A DNA stretch of 32,323 bases from Burkholderia sp. Ac-20379 (GCF_017104645.1 NZ_JAAGPF010000060.1:1-32323), one strand, 5' to 3'; shown: positions 1-7,950, counted from the stretch's first letter. The notes: generated by a model from the sequence alone, not told the origin. Numbers and translations are program-made.

Positions 1-28
1 AGTCAAGCGTGCCAGGAGTTTTTATTGA

Positions 29-98
29 AATGCGCCGGCCACCACCGAGATCTCCACGGCCACAAACCCTCTTCCCCTCCACGCCGCTCGCCGCCTGC
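29..98 (+). other. Probable Illumina P5 adapter sequence at the contig edge
   Basis: Positions 29-57 match the 29-nt Illumina P5 flow-cell sequence at 24 of 29 positions, including the exact run ACCACCGAGATCT (41-53). Eight bases follow (58-65), the length of an i5 index. Positions 66-89 then match the first 24 bases of the Read 1 primer site at 20 of 24. Almost all mismatches are substitutions to C. Order and spacing are exactly those of a dual-index library adapter. The match fades after about 90, where sensible aminotransferase coding sequence begins. Positions 1-28 are AT-rich and unexplained; they are probably also not native. The adapter was aligned from memory, without a search. Confidence 0.85.
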
Positions 99-812
99 CG
101 CGAGCCGCAGGGCGGCCCCGTCCGGCTCGTCTACCTGAACCCGACGCTGCAGAACCCGACCGGCGCAACGCTGCCATTCGCGCGCCGGCAGGAACTGCTG
201 AGCGTGGCGCAGCGGCACGGCGTGCGCATCGTCGAGGACGATCCGTACTGGCTGTTCGCGCCCGACGCGCCGCCGCCGCTCGCGCGGATCGCGCCGGCCC
301 AGGCCGTGTACGTGTCGACGCTGTCGAAGTGCTTGTCGCCAGGGCTGCGCACCGCGTTCGTGGCGCTGCCCGACGAGGCGCTGCGCGATGCGTTCCTGAC
401 CGCGCTGCGCGCGTTTTCGCTGATGTCGCCGCCGCTGACCAACGCGCTGGTCACGCAATGGATCAACGACGGCTCGGCCGCGCAGGTGCTCGACGGTGTG
501 CGCGCCGAGGCGCGCGAGCGGCTGCGCGCCGCCGCGCAGATGCTCGGCACCACGGGCGGCTGCGAGGCCGGCATTCATCTCTGGTATCCGCTGCCGAGCT
601 ACTGGGCGCCCGGCGAGCTGGCCGCGGCGGCCGGGGCCGAAGGGCTGGCGGTGGCGCCGTCCACGGCGTTCCACCTGGGCGCGAGCGCGCCGAACGCGAT
701 TCGCGTCTCGCTCGGCGCCACGCCCGATCGCACGCAGTTGCATGCGGCGCTGCGGCGGCTGTCGCTGCTGCTGGCGAGCGACGTGTCGAGCGGGCGGGGG
801 ATGATCGTCTGA
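90..812 (+). CDS. MocR-type regulator / PLP aminotransferase, 3' part only
   Basis: This is the C-terminal 240 residues of a fold-type I aminotransferase domain, probably from a GntR/MocR regulator or a related aminotransferase. LVYLNPTLQNPTG is the usual NPTG motif near the cofactor, VEDDPYW supplies the aspartate that pairs with the PLP pyridine nitrogen, and STLSKCLSPGLR carries the Schiff-base lysine. IRVSLGA near the end contains the likely carboxylate-binding arginine. The reading frame stays open upstream to position 9, but those codons lie in adapter-like sequence, so the apparent N-terminus is false. The winged-helix part and the first half of the catalytic domain are missing. Without them a MocR regulator cannot be told from a plain aminotransferase; the TLSKCLSPGLR form resembles MocR proteins. 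Transcription probably ends at the hairpin about 55 bases downstream. Confidence 0.8.
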   Translation, partial: AACREPQGGPVRLVYLNPTLQNPTGATLPFARRQELLSVAQRHGVRIVEDDPYWLFAPDAPPPLARIAPAQAVYVSTLSKCLSPGLRTAFVALPDEALRDAFLTALRAFSLMSPPLTNALVTQWINDGSAAQVLDGVRAEARERLRAAAQMLGTTGGCEAGIHLWYPLPSYWAPGELAAAAGAEGLAVAPSTAFHLGASAPNAIRVSLGATPDRTQLHAALRRLSLLLASDVSSGRGMIV

Positions 813-868
813 GACGGGAACGGCCGGTTCGGGGCCGTGAAGTCGCCCGGCCGTGACGCGGTGAAACG

Positions 869-904
869 AAACGGGCCGGTGGACGCGCTTCCACCGGCCC
901 GTTT
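869..904. terminator. Bidirectional intrinsic terminator
   Basis: A perfect 15-bp inverted repeat (arms 869-883 and 890-904, loop CGCGCT) starts with AAA and ends with TTT. It sits just after the truncated aminotransferase gene and 2 bases beyond the stop codon of the doubtful minus-strand gene ending at 906, so it could serve both strands. Confidence 0.8.
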
Positions 905-905
905 G

Positions 906-1345
906 TCATGTGTCGTGCGGCCGGGTGGGTAGACGGCCGGGCGGGCGTCGGATGTCGACGCCGCGCTGGTGCGGATCCGCGCTCGGAGGCGCCGGCATAG
1001 GAACGGGAGCGGGGGCATGCATGACGGCGGGCGGGGCCGCCGGCACCCGATACGGCACCGGGCGCGGCGCCTGCATCGGCACGATCGGCGGCACGCCGAA
1101 CCTCGCGTCAAGAGGCATGCCGGCCAAGGCCGGCATGCCGCCGAACGCCGCCTGCTGCAAAGCCCGCATCGCGCGGGCCTGCAACGTCGCCATGTCCGTC
1201 ATCCGTGCCGGCATTTGCGCTTGCATCTGGCGCGCCGTGGCGGGCGACGCACCGCTTGCCACTCGTCTGCATCGCGAAGCTCGCATCGCCGTTCGGGCTT
1301 TGCCAGCGTCATCGCACAAACCATGAACGCCGCTTCGCGTCGCAT
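906..1345 (-). pseudogene. Proline/methionine-rich putative exported protein, apparently frameshifted
   Basis: On the minus strand an AGGAGA ribosome site precedes an ATG at 1345 that opens MRREAAFMVCAMTLA, a short signal-peptide-like start. That frame ends after about 49 residues. Another frame, open from a TTG at 1319 to the TGA at 906, encodes a Gln/Met/Ala segment and then a Pro-rich tail (MQAPRPVPYRVPAAPPAVMH). The good start and the long tail are in different frames. A strong terminator lies directly after the stop, which favours a real transcription unit. I do not recognise the family. It may be a decayed gene, a sequencing frameshift, or simply non-coding GC-rich DNA. Apart from this and the terminator I see no gene in 813-1531. 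Confidence 0.3.
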
Positions 1346-1531
1346 CGGGATTCTCCTGTCGTTATCGCTCATCGGCACGGAGGTCGGAAATGACGCGCGC
1401 AGATGGTCGGGGAGAACGCTTAAGCGAAACTTAAAAATACCGGGGGATGGGGTGAATGCAACGCCAAGGCGGCTGGCGCGGCGTGCCTGCCCAAGCCGCC
1501 TTGCAGCGCCACGTCGAACCCTGCATCCCCC

Positions 1532-2431
1532 TCACCCAGCCTCCCCCGCCCGCTGCCCCATCGCGAACGCCCGGAACCGCTCCACCGCCGGGCTGTCGCG
1601 CTCCACCCGCCAGCCCAGATCGAGATCGGCCACCGCGTCGCGCGCCCACAGCGGCCGGAACGTCACGTCGCGCATGCCCAGCTCGCGGGCCGAGGCCGGC
1701 ACGATCGACACGCCGATGCCCGCGCGCACCAGCGTCAGCACGGTGTGCGTCTGATCGAGCTGCTGCGCCACATCCACATACACGCCCGCCTCGGTCAGCA
1801 ACGCCAGCACGCGATCGTGGAAATACTTGCCGCCGTCGGCCGAATACATGACGAACGGCTGGCCCGACAGATCGGCGGCGGCGATCGTCTTGCGGCGCGC
1901 GAGCGGATGCGCGGCCGGCAGCACCACCATCAGCGGCTCGCGCGCGAGCCGCGCCGTGGCGATCTCCGGATCGGCCGACGGCGCGCGCAGGATGCCGATG
2001 TCGATCGCGCGCGCCTTCAGCGCGTCGATCTGCACCACCGACACCATCTCCTTGAGCACCAGCCGGATGCCCGGCAACTGCACGCGCGCCGCCGCCAGCA
2101 GCTCGGGCACGAGCCGGTAGCCGGCCACGGCCGTGAACCCCACCGTGACCTGGCCCTCGTCGCCGCGCGCCACCCGGCGGGCCGCGTCGGCGGCCTGATC
2201 GGTCAGGCGCAGGATCCGCAGCGCATCGTCGTAATAGCCGCGCCCGGCCGCGGTCAGCTTCACGCTGCGGCTGTTGCGCTCGAACAGCAGCAGCCCGAGC
2301 GATTCCTCCAGCAACTGGATCTGCCGGCTCAGCGGCGGCTGCGTCATGAACAGCCGCGCGGCGGCCCGGCCGAAGTGCAATTCCTCGGCCACGGCCACGA
2401 AACAACGCAGATGATTGAGTTCGACGTTCAT
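1532..2431 (-). CDS. LysR-family transcriptional regulator
   Basis: A 299-residue LysR regulator of normal length. Residues 1-65 form the winged helix-turn-helix (LRCFVAVAEELHFGRAAARL, then TQPPLSRQIQLLEESLGLLLFERN). The effector-binding domain runs from about residue 90 (GQVTVGFTAVAGYRLVPELL) to the end. It is transcribed away from the 2-hydroxyacid dehydrogenase, with about 140 bases between the two start codons, the usual arrangement for a LysR protein controlling its neighbour. The two TTGATCGAT repeats in that gap are candidate contacts. The inducer cannot be read from the sequence; a hydroxy acid or aromatic acid would suit the neighbouring genes. Confidence 0.93.
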   Translation of the reverse strand: MNVELNHLRCFVAVAEELHFGRAAARLFMTQPPLSRQIQLLEESLGLLLFERNSRSVKLTAAGRGYYDDALRILRLTDQAADAARRVARGDEGQVTVGFTAVAGYRLVPELLAAARVQLPGIRLVLKEMVSVVQIDALKARAIDIGILRAPSADPEIATARLAREPLMVVLPAAHPLARRKTIAAADLSGQPFVMYSADGGKYFHDRVLALLTEAGVYVDVAQQLDQTHTVLTLVRAGIGVSIVPASARELGMRDVTFRPLWARDAVADLDLGWRVERDSPAVERFRAFAMGQRAGEAG

Positions 2432-2444
2432 TCCAATTTTTGTA

Positions 2445-2495
2445 TTGATCGATGCGGAATATAGCTTAGACCTTGATCGATCGCCTGCCTATACT
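2445..2495 (+). promoter_or_regulatory. Divergent control region: TTGATCGAT repeats and sigma70-like promoter
   Basis: TTGATCGAT occurs at 2445-2453 and again at 2473-2481, 28 bases apart. A sigma70-like promoter reads toward the dehydrogenase: TTAGAC at 2466-2471, an 18-base spacer, and TATACT at 2490-2495. The second repeat falls inside the spacer. The repeats could be LysR contacts, but TTGATCGA is a simple near-palindrome and could recur by chance. Confidence 0.45.
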
Positions 2496-2572
2496 CGTTC
2501 GCACCGGGCCGCCATCCGCCTGCCGGCGCGCCGCCGATTCACCATTTCAAGACGTTCGAGACACCACCTGCC

Positions 2573-3514
2573 ATGCCGTTCGACATCCTGCTGATCAACC
2601 CCGTCCTGCCCTCGCTCGACCGCCAACTGGCCGAGCGCTACACGCTGCACCGCTACTACGCGCACGCGGACAAGGCCGGTTACCTGCGCGAGATCGGCGC
2701 ACGGATCCACGGCGTCGTCACGGGCGGTGCCTCGGGCATCGACAACGCGACAATGGACCAGTTGCCGAACCTGAAGATCGTCGCGATCAACGGCATCGGC
2801 ACCGACGCCGTCGATCTCGACTACGCCCGCCGGCGCGGCCTGCACGTCTCGACCACGCCCGGCGTGCTGACCGACGACGTGGCCGACCTCGCGCTCGGCC
2901 TGCTGCTGTCGGCCTGCCGCGGCCTCTGCATCGGCGACCGCCACGTGCGCGACGGCCAGTGGGGCAAGGCGCCGGCGCTGCCGCTCGCGCGCAAGTTCAG
3001 CGGCATGCGGGTGGGCATCGTCGGGCTGGGCCGCGTGGGCCGCGCGATCGCCGCGCGCGCCGCCGCGTTCGGCTGCCCGATCGCCTACACCGACCTGCGC
3101 GAACTGAGCGACGTGCCGTACCGCTTCGTGACCGATCTCGCGCAACTGGCCGCAGACAGCGACGCGCTGGTGCTGGCCGCCTCGGCCGACAACGCGGAAG
3201 GGATCGTCGATGCGCGCGTGCTCGACGCGCTCGGCCCGGACGGCTACCTGATCAACGTGGCGCGCGGCAAGCTCGTCAACGAGGCGGACCTGGTGCGCGC
3301 GCTGGCCGACGGCCGCATCGCGGGCGCCGGGCTCGACGTGTTCGTGGACGAGCCGAACGCGCCGGCCGAACTGTTCGGCATGCCGAACGTCGTGCTGCAG
3401 CCGCACCGCGCCAGCGCGACGGTGCAAACGCGCGAGGCGATGGGCGCGATCGTGCTCGACAGCCTCGCCGCCAGCTTCGCGGGCCGCCGGCCCGACACGA
3501 GCGTCACGCCGTGA
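2573..3514 (+). CDS. D-isomer-specific 2-hydroxyacid dehydrogenase
   Basis: A 313-residue NAD(P)-dependent oxidoreductase that interconverts a 2-hydroxy acid and the 2-keto acid. The Rossmann motif GIVGLGRVGRAIA lies near residues 146-158. The active-site arginine is in NVARGKLVNE, the glutamate in LDVFVDEPN, and the histidine in LQPHRAS. The second dinucleotide position reads YTDLREL rather than an NAD-type acidic site after the beta strand; I would lean to NADPH, as in glyoxylate/hydroxypyruvate reductases, but that is tentative. It is first in a plus-strand series with an MFS carrier 87 bases downstream, so the substrate is probably an imported organic acid. The divergent LysR gene is the likely regulator. 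Confidence 0.9.
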   Translation: MPFDILLINPVLPSLDRQLAERYTLHRYYAHADKAGYLREIGARIHGVVTGGASGIDNATMDQLPNLKIVAINGIGTDAVDLDYARRRGLHVSTTPGVLTDDVADLALGLLLSACRGLCIGDRHVRDGQWGKAPALPLARKFSGMRVGIVGLGRVGRAIAARAAAFGCPIAYTDLRELSDVPYRFVTDLAQLAADSDALVLAASADNAEGIVDARVLDALGPDGYLINVARGKLVNEADLVRALADGRIAGAGLDVFVDEPNAPAELFGMPNVVLQPHRASATVQTREAMGAIVLDSLAASFAGRRPDTSVTP

Positions 3515-3538
3515 CGCGCTGACGCGCCAACCCGCTGA

Positions 3539-3560
3539 AACGGCCCCGGCGAGGGCCGTT
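3539..3560 (+). terminator. Small hairpin between dehydrogenase and MFS gene
   Basis: A perfect 8-bp stem (AACGGCCC / GGGCCGTT) with loop CGGCGA lies between the two genes. It has no T-tract, so it is more likely an attenuating or mRNA-stabilising hairpin than a full terminator. Confidence 0.4.
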
Positions 3561-3601
3561 CGGACAACCAGAACCATCCCGCCAGATCAGGGAGGAGACA
3601 C

Positions 3602-4951
3602 ATGAAAAGCATCGACATGACGACGTCGAAGGCCGCGGCCGCCAGCGAGCGCATCGGCCATTTCCGCTACTGGATCCTGGCGCTGATCTTCAGCGTCACG
3701 GTCCTCAACTACGCCGACCGCGCGACGCTCTCGATCGCGGGCACCTTCGTCTCGAAGGATCTCGGCCTCTCGCCGAGCGCGCTCGGCATCGTGTTCTCGG
3801 CGTTCGGCTGGGCCTATGCGATCGGGCAGATTCCGGGCGGCTGGCTGCTCGACCGCTTCGGCGCGCGCCGCGTGTATGGCGCGAGCATCGTGCTGTGGTC
3901 GCTGTTCACGATCTCGCAGGGCACCGTCTCACTGTTCGGCACCGCGGCCAGCGCCACGGCCGCGCTGTTCGTGATGCGCTTCATGCTCGGCCTCGTCGAA
4001 TCGCCGGCCTTCCCCGGCAACGCTCGGATCGTGGCGACCTGGTTCCCGACCAACGAGCGCGGCACCGCCAGCGCGCTGTTCAACTCGGCGCAGTATCTGG
4101 CCGTGGTGATCTTCACGCCGCTGATGGCCTGGCTCACGCACAAGTTCGGCTGGCATCACGTGTTCTTCTTCATGGGCGCGCTCGGCCTGGCGATGGCCGT
4201 GCTGTGGTTCGCCGTGCTGCGCGACCCCGGCTCGCACCCGCGCATGAGCCGCGCCGAGTTCGACCACATCGCCGCCAACGGCGCGCTGGTGGGCCTCGAC
4301 AGCACCAAGGCCGGCACCCGGCGCCGCTTCACGCGCCGCGAGATCGGCGCGCTGTTCACGAGCCGCACGCTGTGGGCCGTCTACATCGGCCAGTACTGCA
4401 TCACCGCGCTGACCTACTTCTTCATCACCTGGTTTCCGATCTACCTCGTCAAGGCGCGCGGCATGAACATCATGACCGTGGGCTTCGTGGCGGCGCTGCC
4501 GGCGATCTGCGGCTTCAGCGGCGGCGTGCTCGGCGGGCTGCTGTCGGATTTCCTGATCCGGCGCGGCTGCTCCACCTCGGTGGCGCGCAAGACGCCGTTC
4601 ATGATCGGCATGGCGCTCGCGTCCTCGCTGATGCTCGCGCCGTGGGCCGAATCGGACACGATGGTGGTGGTGCTGGTGTCGCTCGCGTTCTTCGGCAAGG
4701 GCCTCGGCGCGATCGGCTGGGCCGTGCTGGCCGACGTCGCGCCGCGCGACATGACCGGCCTGAGCGGCGGCATCTTCAACGGCATCGGCAACACGGCCGG
4801 CATCGTCACGCCGCTCGTGATCGGCTTCGTGGTGGCCACCACCGGCTCGTTCGACCGCGCGCTGTGGTTCGTCGGCGCGCACGGGATCGTCGCGATCCTC
4901 GCCTACGGGCTGCTGGCCGGCAAGCTGCGGCGCGTCGAGCTGCCCGCCTGA
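3602..4951 (+). CDS. MFS transporter, anion:cation symporter (ACS) type
   Basis: A 449-residue inner-membrane carrier with about 12 hydrophobic helices. NYADRATLSIAG in the first helix is typical of the ACS subfamily, which includes glucarate/galactarate permeases such as GudP and 4-hydroxyphenylacetate carriers. The loop 2-3 motif is present as GGWLLDRFGARRV. A good ribosome site (GGAGGAGA) lies just upstream of the ATG. By family and position it probably imports an organic acid by proton symport for the dehydrogenase upstream or the Rieske oxygenase downstream. The exact substrate cannot be read; sugar acids and aromatic acids are the main options. Confidence 0.9.
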   Translation: MKSIDMTTSKAAAASERIGHFRYWILALIFSVTVLNYADRATLSIAGTFVSKDLGLSPSALGIVFSAFGWAYAIGQIPGGWLLDRFGARRVYGASIVLWSLFTISQGTVSLFGTAASATAALFVMRFMLGLVESPAFPGNARIVATWFPTNERGTASALFNSAQYLAVVIFTPLMAWLTHKFGWHHVFFFMGALGLAMAVLWFAVLRDPGSHPRMSRAEFDHIAANGALVGLDSTKAGTRRRFTRREIGALFTSRTLWAVYIGQYCITALTYFFITWFPIYLVKARGMNIMTVGFVAALPAICGFSGGVLGGLLSDFLIRRGCSTSVARKTPFMIGMALASSLMLAPWAESDTMVVVLVSLAFFGKGLGAIGWAVLADVAPRDMTGLSGGIFNGIGNTAGIVTPLVIGFVVATTGSFDRALWFVGAHGIVAILAYGLLAGKLRRVELPA

Positions 4952-4957
4952 CGCGGC

Positions 4958-4989
4958 GCGCGTGCCGGCTGCCGCGCGCCGGCACGCGC
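4958..4989 (+). terminator. GC-rich hairpin after the MFS gene
   Basis: A perfect 12-bp stem (GCGCGTGCCGGC / GCCGGCACGCGC) with an 8-base loop begins 6 bases after the stop codon. There is no U-tract, so efficient intrinsic termination is uncertain. It opens the 331-base gap 4952-5282, in which I see no gene; the gap also holds the poly-C hairpin and presumably the oxygenase promoter. Confidence 0.45.
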
Positions 4990-5059
4990 CGCCCCCGCTC
5001 GGGACGGCCGATCGTCATCCGTTGCCCCGGCAACCATCGCCGCCAAAATCCGCACCGGC

Positions 5060-5079
5060 CGTCGGCCCCCCCCCCGACG
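5060..5079 (+). repeat. Ten-C homopolymer inside a short hairpin
   Basis: Ten consecutive C (5066-5075) lie within CGTCGG ... CCGACG, which can pair as a 6-bp stem with an all-C loop. It is about 200 bases upstream of the Rieske oxygenase ATG. Such tracts are prone to slippage and sequencing length errors. Confidence 0.55.
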
Positions 5080-5282
5080 CATCGCCGCCGGCGCGCGCCT
5101 CCGCCACGGCTGCCTCGCGGCCCGATCCGCCGCCTTCCTGCCGTTTTCCGGCGTGCGGCTTGTCATCTTTGCTTCACACGGTCCGACTTCGGCAGGCCAG
5201 TTTCGCTTACACTCCCACCGATCCCCCTTCGCGTTCCGCCGCGATGGTTCCATGCGCCCGCAACGCCAGGAGACAATCCCGC

Positions 5283-6398
5283 ATGCACGCCGTGCCCCTG
5301 CCGAACACGAACCCCGAAGCCACCGATTCCACCGTCACGCAGCCCGTGCGCGATCTGCGCCGCGTGCCGATTCACCCCGACTTCTGGTATCCCCTCGCCT
5401 GGTCGCGCGAACTCAAGCGCGGCAAGACGCTCGGCGTGCATTTCGCCGGCGAGCCGATCGTGCTGTTCCGCGGCGAATCGGGAACGGTTTTTGCGCTCGA
5501 GGATCGCTGCGCGCACCGCCAGGTGCCGCTGCATGCCGGCGTGGTGGACGGCGACGCGCTGCGCTGCGGCTATCACGGCTGGACCTACGATTGCAGCGGC
5601 AAGTGCGTCGACGTCCCCTACCTCGGCAAGGAGCGCCTGCCGAACGGCGTGCGTTCCTATCCGTGCCAGGAAGTGCAGGGCCTGATCTTCGTGTTCACCG
5701 GCGATCCGGCGCTGGCCGCCGAAAAGCCGGTGCCCGCGCTGCCCACCGTGTCCGATCCGAAGTACAAGACGCGCCGCTTCGGCCGCAAGGTCAAGTGCCA
5801 CTACTCGTTCATGCACGAGAACCTGATGGACATGAACCATCAGTTCCTGCACCGCCGCGAGATGGGCCAGATGAAGGCGCGTTCGCTCGGCCGCCGCCGC
5901 GGCGACGGCTGGGTGGAAGTCGATTACACGTTCTCGCGCGCCGAGGGCAAGCAGCCGATCGGCGAGGCGCTCGTGTTCGGCGCCAGCAAGAAGCCGCAGG
6001 ATCAGAGCGACAAGAGCGTCATGACGATCCGCACCGAATACCCGTATCAAACGCTGAAGATCCTCTCGAGCGAAGGCACGCTGGTAATGGATCTGTGGAT
6101 CGTCTACGTGCCGCTCGACGCGCAGCAGCGCACCAACCGCACGTTCGGCATGCTGTCGATCCGCAAGCCGTCGGTGCCGTTCGCGCTCGATCTCGCGTGG
6201 CCGCTGCTGGTGTGGTTCACCGAGCGGATCTTCAAGGAAGACCGCTGGATCGTCGAACGCGAGCAGGAAGCGCACGACATGCAGGGCGCCGACTGGAACA
6301 ACGAGGTGTTCCCCGTCATCAACGACCTGCGCGACACGCTGCGCATCAACGGCGGGCGCACCGTGATCCCGATCCGCGAGATCGGGCCGGCGGCCTGA
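5283..6398 (+). CDS. Rieske [2Fe-2S] aromatic-ring oxygenase, alpha-subunit type
   Basis: A 371-residue oxygenase. The Rieske cluster is held by CAHR (C76, H78) and CGYHGW (C95, H98). The catalytic domain contains ENLMDMNHQFLH (N180, D183, H186, H190), the region expected to bridge the cluster to the mononuclear iron and supply the histidine ligands; the third, acidic ligand is presumably nearer the C-terminus. The pattern resembles pheophorbide/vanillate-type oxygenases that act alone with a separate reductase, and no reductase or ferredoxin gene is in the window. The frame is open from 4962, but the ATG at 5283 follows CAGGAGACA and matches the family start. The product could be a demethylase or hydroxylase; the substrate is unknown. 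Confidence 0.9.
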   Translation: MHAVPLPNTNPEATDSTVTQPVRDLRRVPIHPDFWYPLAWSRELKRGKTLGVHFAGEPIVLFRGESGTVFALEDRCAHRQVPLHAGVVDGDALRCGYHGWTYDCSGKCVDVPYLGKERLPNGVRSYPCQEVQGLIFVFTGDPALAAEKPVPALPTVSDPKYKTRRFGRKVKCHYSFMHENLMDMNHQFLHRREMGQMKARSLGRRRGDGWVEVDYTFSRAEGKQPIGEALVFGASKKPQDQSDKSVMTIRTEYPYQTLKILSSEGTLVMDLWIVYVPLDAQQRTNRTFGMLSIRKPSVPFALDLAWPLLVWFTERIFKEDRWIVEREQEAHDMQGADWNNEVFPVINDLRDTLRINGGRTVIPIREIGPAA

Positions 6399-6418
6399 TC
6401 CGCCGCGCGGCGGTCGTG

Positions 6419-6446
6419 AAAAAGCAGGCTTCGCGCCTGCTTTTTT
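6419..6446. terminator. Bidirectional intrinsic terminator
   Basis: AAAAAGCAGGC, loop TTCGC, then GCCTGCTTTTTT: a 6-bp GC stem flanked by A and T tracts. It lies between the convergent oxygenase and homoserine dehydrogenase genes and can terminate both. Confidence 0.9.
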
Positions 6447-6469
6447 CATTCCGGATGCCTGAAAAAGCG

Positions 6470-7474
6470 CTAGCGCCCGGCGAGCCCCTGCATCAGCAGA
6501 TGCTCGAAATCCTTCAGCGCCGCGGCGGCCGTGGCCAGCGGGCTCGTGCGGCCGATCGCGAGCAGTTCGCCCATCGCATCCGTTTCGATCCGCACCGCCT
6601 TCATGCCCGCACCCACCTGCGCGAACGGATGATCGCCGGCATAGGTGCGCAACTGCACCGAGGCGCTCACGGTGTCGCCCTGCCGTTCGATGCGGCCCAC
6701 CAGCTTCGGCACCCGGCCCTCGGCGCGCCAGCGCGAGAGATCGTCCGGCGCGATGCGTTCGATGCCGTCGCGCGCGATCGCATCGAGCGCGAGCCGCGCG
6801 CCGAAGCCCGCGTTGGCGAGGATGCAGATCTTGCAGGCCGTGTCCGAGCCGTCGAGATCGAAGCGCGGATCCGGCTCCGCCATGCCCGCGCGTTGCGCCT
6901 CGGCCACCGCGTCGGCGAACGCGACGCCCGACATCATGCGGTCGAGTACGTAGTTCGTGGTGGCCGTGAAGATGCCTTCCATCACGCTCACCTCGCAGCC
7001 GGCCGCGTTCAGTTCGATCAGATCGATCGTCGGCAGCGCGGCCGAGGTCGCGCCGCTGATCTTCAGGCGCGCGCCGTGCGCATCGGCCAGCGCGCGCAGG
7101 CCTGGGTAATCGAACACCAGCGCGCCCTTCGAGATCGCGATGCCGTGCGCGCCCGACGCCAGCGCCGCTCGCAAATAGCCGTAGCCCGCGCCGCCGGTGC
7201 GGTAGTCGGTCGGGCCGGCCTCGATCAGCACCTGCGGCCGCGCGGCCGCCACGAACGCCGCGCCGGTCAGCGCCGCATCGAGCGGCGCATCGGCATCGAG
7301 CGCATCGCGCAGGCCCTCGCGATCCACGCGCCCGCCGCGCGAGCGGCTGATGCCCGTGAGCCGCACGTCCACGCCGTAGCGCTCGCGATAGCGCGCGCGG
7401 CGCGCGTCGAGCAGCCCGGCGACGGCCCGGCCGATCTGGCCGAACCCGGAAATAACGACATCGCAACGTGACAT
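6470..7474 (-). CDS. Homoserine dehydrogenase-like oxidoreductase, lacking an ACT domain
   Basis: A 334-residue NAD(P)-dependent enzyme of the homoserine dehydrogenase family. GFGQIG (residues 10-15) is the nucleotide-binding loop, ISKG holds the conserved lysine K116, GATSAALPTIDLIE and GIFTATTNYVLDRM form the substrate region, and EPDP...DLDGSDTACK gives E200, D206, D211 and K215, the usual substrate and catalytic residues. The C-terminal ACT domain of the biosynthetic threonine-inhibited form is absent. The frame is open upstream, but the ATG at 7474 follows an AGGAG site. It is 35 bases downstream of the VOC gene and probably shares its mRNA. Its surroundings suggest a catabolic role, acting on homoserine or a related hydroxy-amino acid, rather than the main threonine/methionine pathway. 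Confidence 0.88.
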   Translation of the reverse strand: MSRCDVVISGFGQIGRAVAGLLDARRARYRERYGVDVRLTGISRSRGGRVDREGLRDALDADAPLDAALTGAAFVAAARPQVLIEAGPTDYRTGGAGYGYLRAALASGAHGIAISKGALVFDYPGLRALADAHGARLKISGATSAALPTIDLIELNAAGCEVSVMEGIFTATTNYVLDRMMSGVAFADAVAEAQRAGMAEPDPRFDLDGSDTACKICILANAGFGARLALDAIARDGIERIAPDDLSRWRAEGRVPKLVGRIERQGDTVSASVQLRTYAGDHPFAQVGAGMKAVRIETDAMGELLAIGRTSPLATAAAALKDFEHLLMQGLAGR

Positions 7475-7509
7475 GACGGCTCCTGTCGGATCGGCGGCGT
7501 GCGCGCCGC

Positions 7510-7950
7510 TTACTTCGCGAACAGCTTGCCGAGATCGGCGAACGCCTTGAATTCGAGCGCGTTGCCCGACGGATCGAGGAAGAACATCGTGGCCTGTTCG
7601 CCCGGCTCGCCCTTGAAGCGGATATACGGCTCGATGATGAACTTCGTGCCCGCGGCGCGCAGCTTGTCGGCCAGCACGTGCCATTGCTCGAGCGTCAACA
7701 GCGCGCCGAAATGGCGAACCGGCACGCCGTGCCCGTCCACCGCGTTGGTCGGCGCGATGCCCGCTTCTTCCGGCGCGAGGTGCGCGACGATCTGGTGACC
7801 GAACAAATTGAAATCGACCCACTCGGCCGAGCTGCGGCCTTCCGGGCAGCCGAGCAGATCGCCGTAGAACGCGCGGGCGGCTTCGAGGCTGTGAACGGGG
7901 AAGGCGATATGGAACGGCAGCAGGGGCGCGGGGGTGTGGGCGGTGGTCAT
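7510..7950 (-). CDS. VOC-family (glyoxalase/dioxygenase fold) protein
   Basis: A 146-residue protein with one vicinal-oxygen-chelate domain. The likely metal ligands are H14 in PFHIAFPV, H80 in VRHFGALL, and the glutamate in [10 protein letters not shown], the standard two-histidine/one-glutamate pattern with the sequence [12 protein letters not shown] typical of the family. VOC members include glyoxalases, extradiol dioxygenases, epimerases and resistance proteins, and nothing here separates these. It is followed by the homoserine dehydrogenase-like gene on the same strand. The upstream LysR gene is also on the minus strand, 172 bases away, with an LTTR-like palindrome between them, so the pair may be regulated by it. 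Confidence 0.88.
   Translation of the reverse strand: MTTAHTPAPLLPFHIAFPVHSLEAARAFYGDLLGCPEGRSSAEWVDFNLFGHQIVAHLAPEEAGIAPTNAVDGHGVPVRHFGALLTLEQWHVLADKLRAAGTKFIIEPYIRFKGEPGEQATMFFLDPSGNALEFKAFADLGKLFAK

Noticed and set aside
9..89. N-terminus of the first gene as given by its open frame
   Set aside because: These codons fall in sequence matching Illumina adapter; the protein pattern becomes sensible only after about position 90.
3..743. Long minus-strand open frame over the first gene
   Set aside because: It is arginine-rich with no family motif, is antisense to a clear aminotransferase, and includes adapter bases; a GC-rich shadow.
4962..5282. 120-residue N-terminal extension of the Rieske oxygenase
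   Set aside because: The extension is proline/serine-rich without motifs and covers the C10 tract; the ATG at 5283 has a ribosome site and gives the normal family length.
5163..7466. 767-residue minus-strand frame opposite the oxygenase and overlapping the dehydrogenase
   Set aside because: It is arginine/histidine-rich, contains no domain and overlaps well-supported genes.
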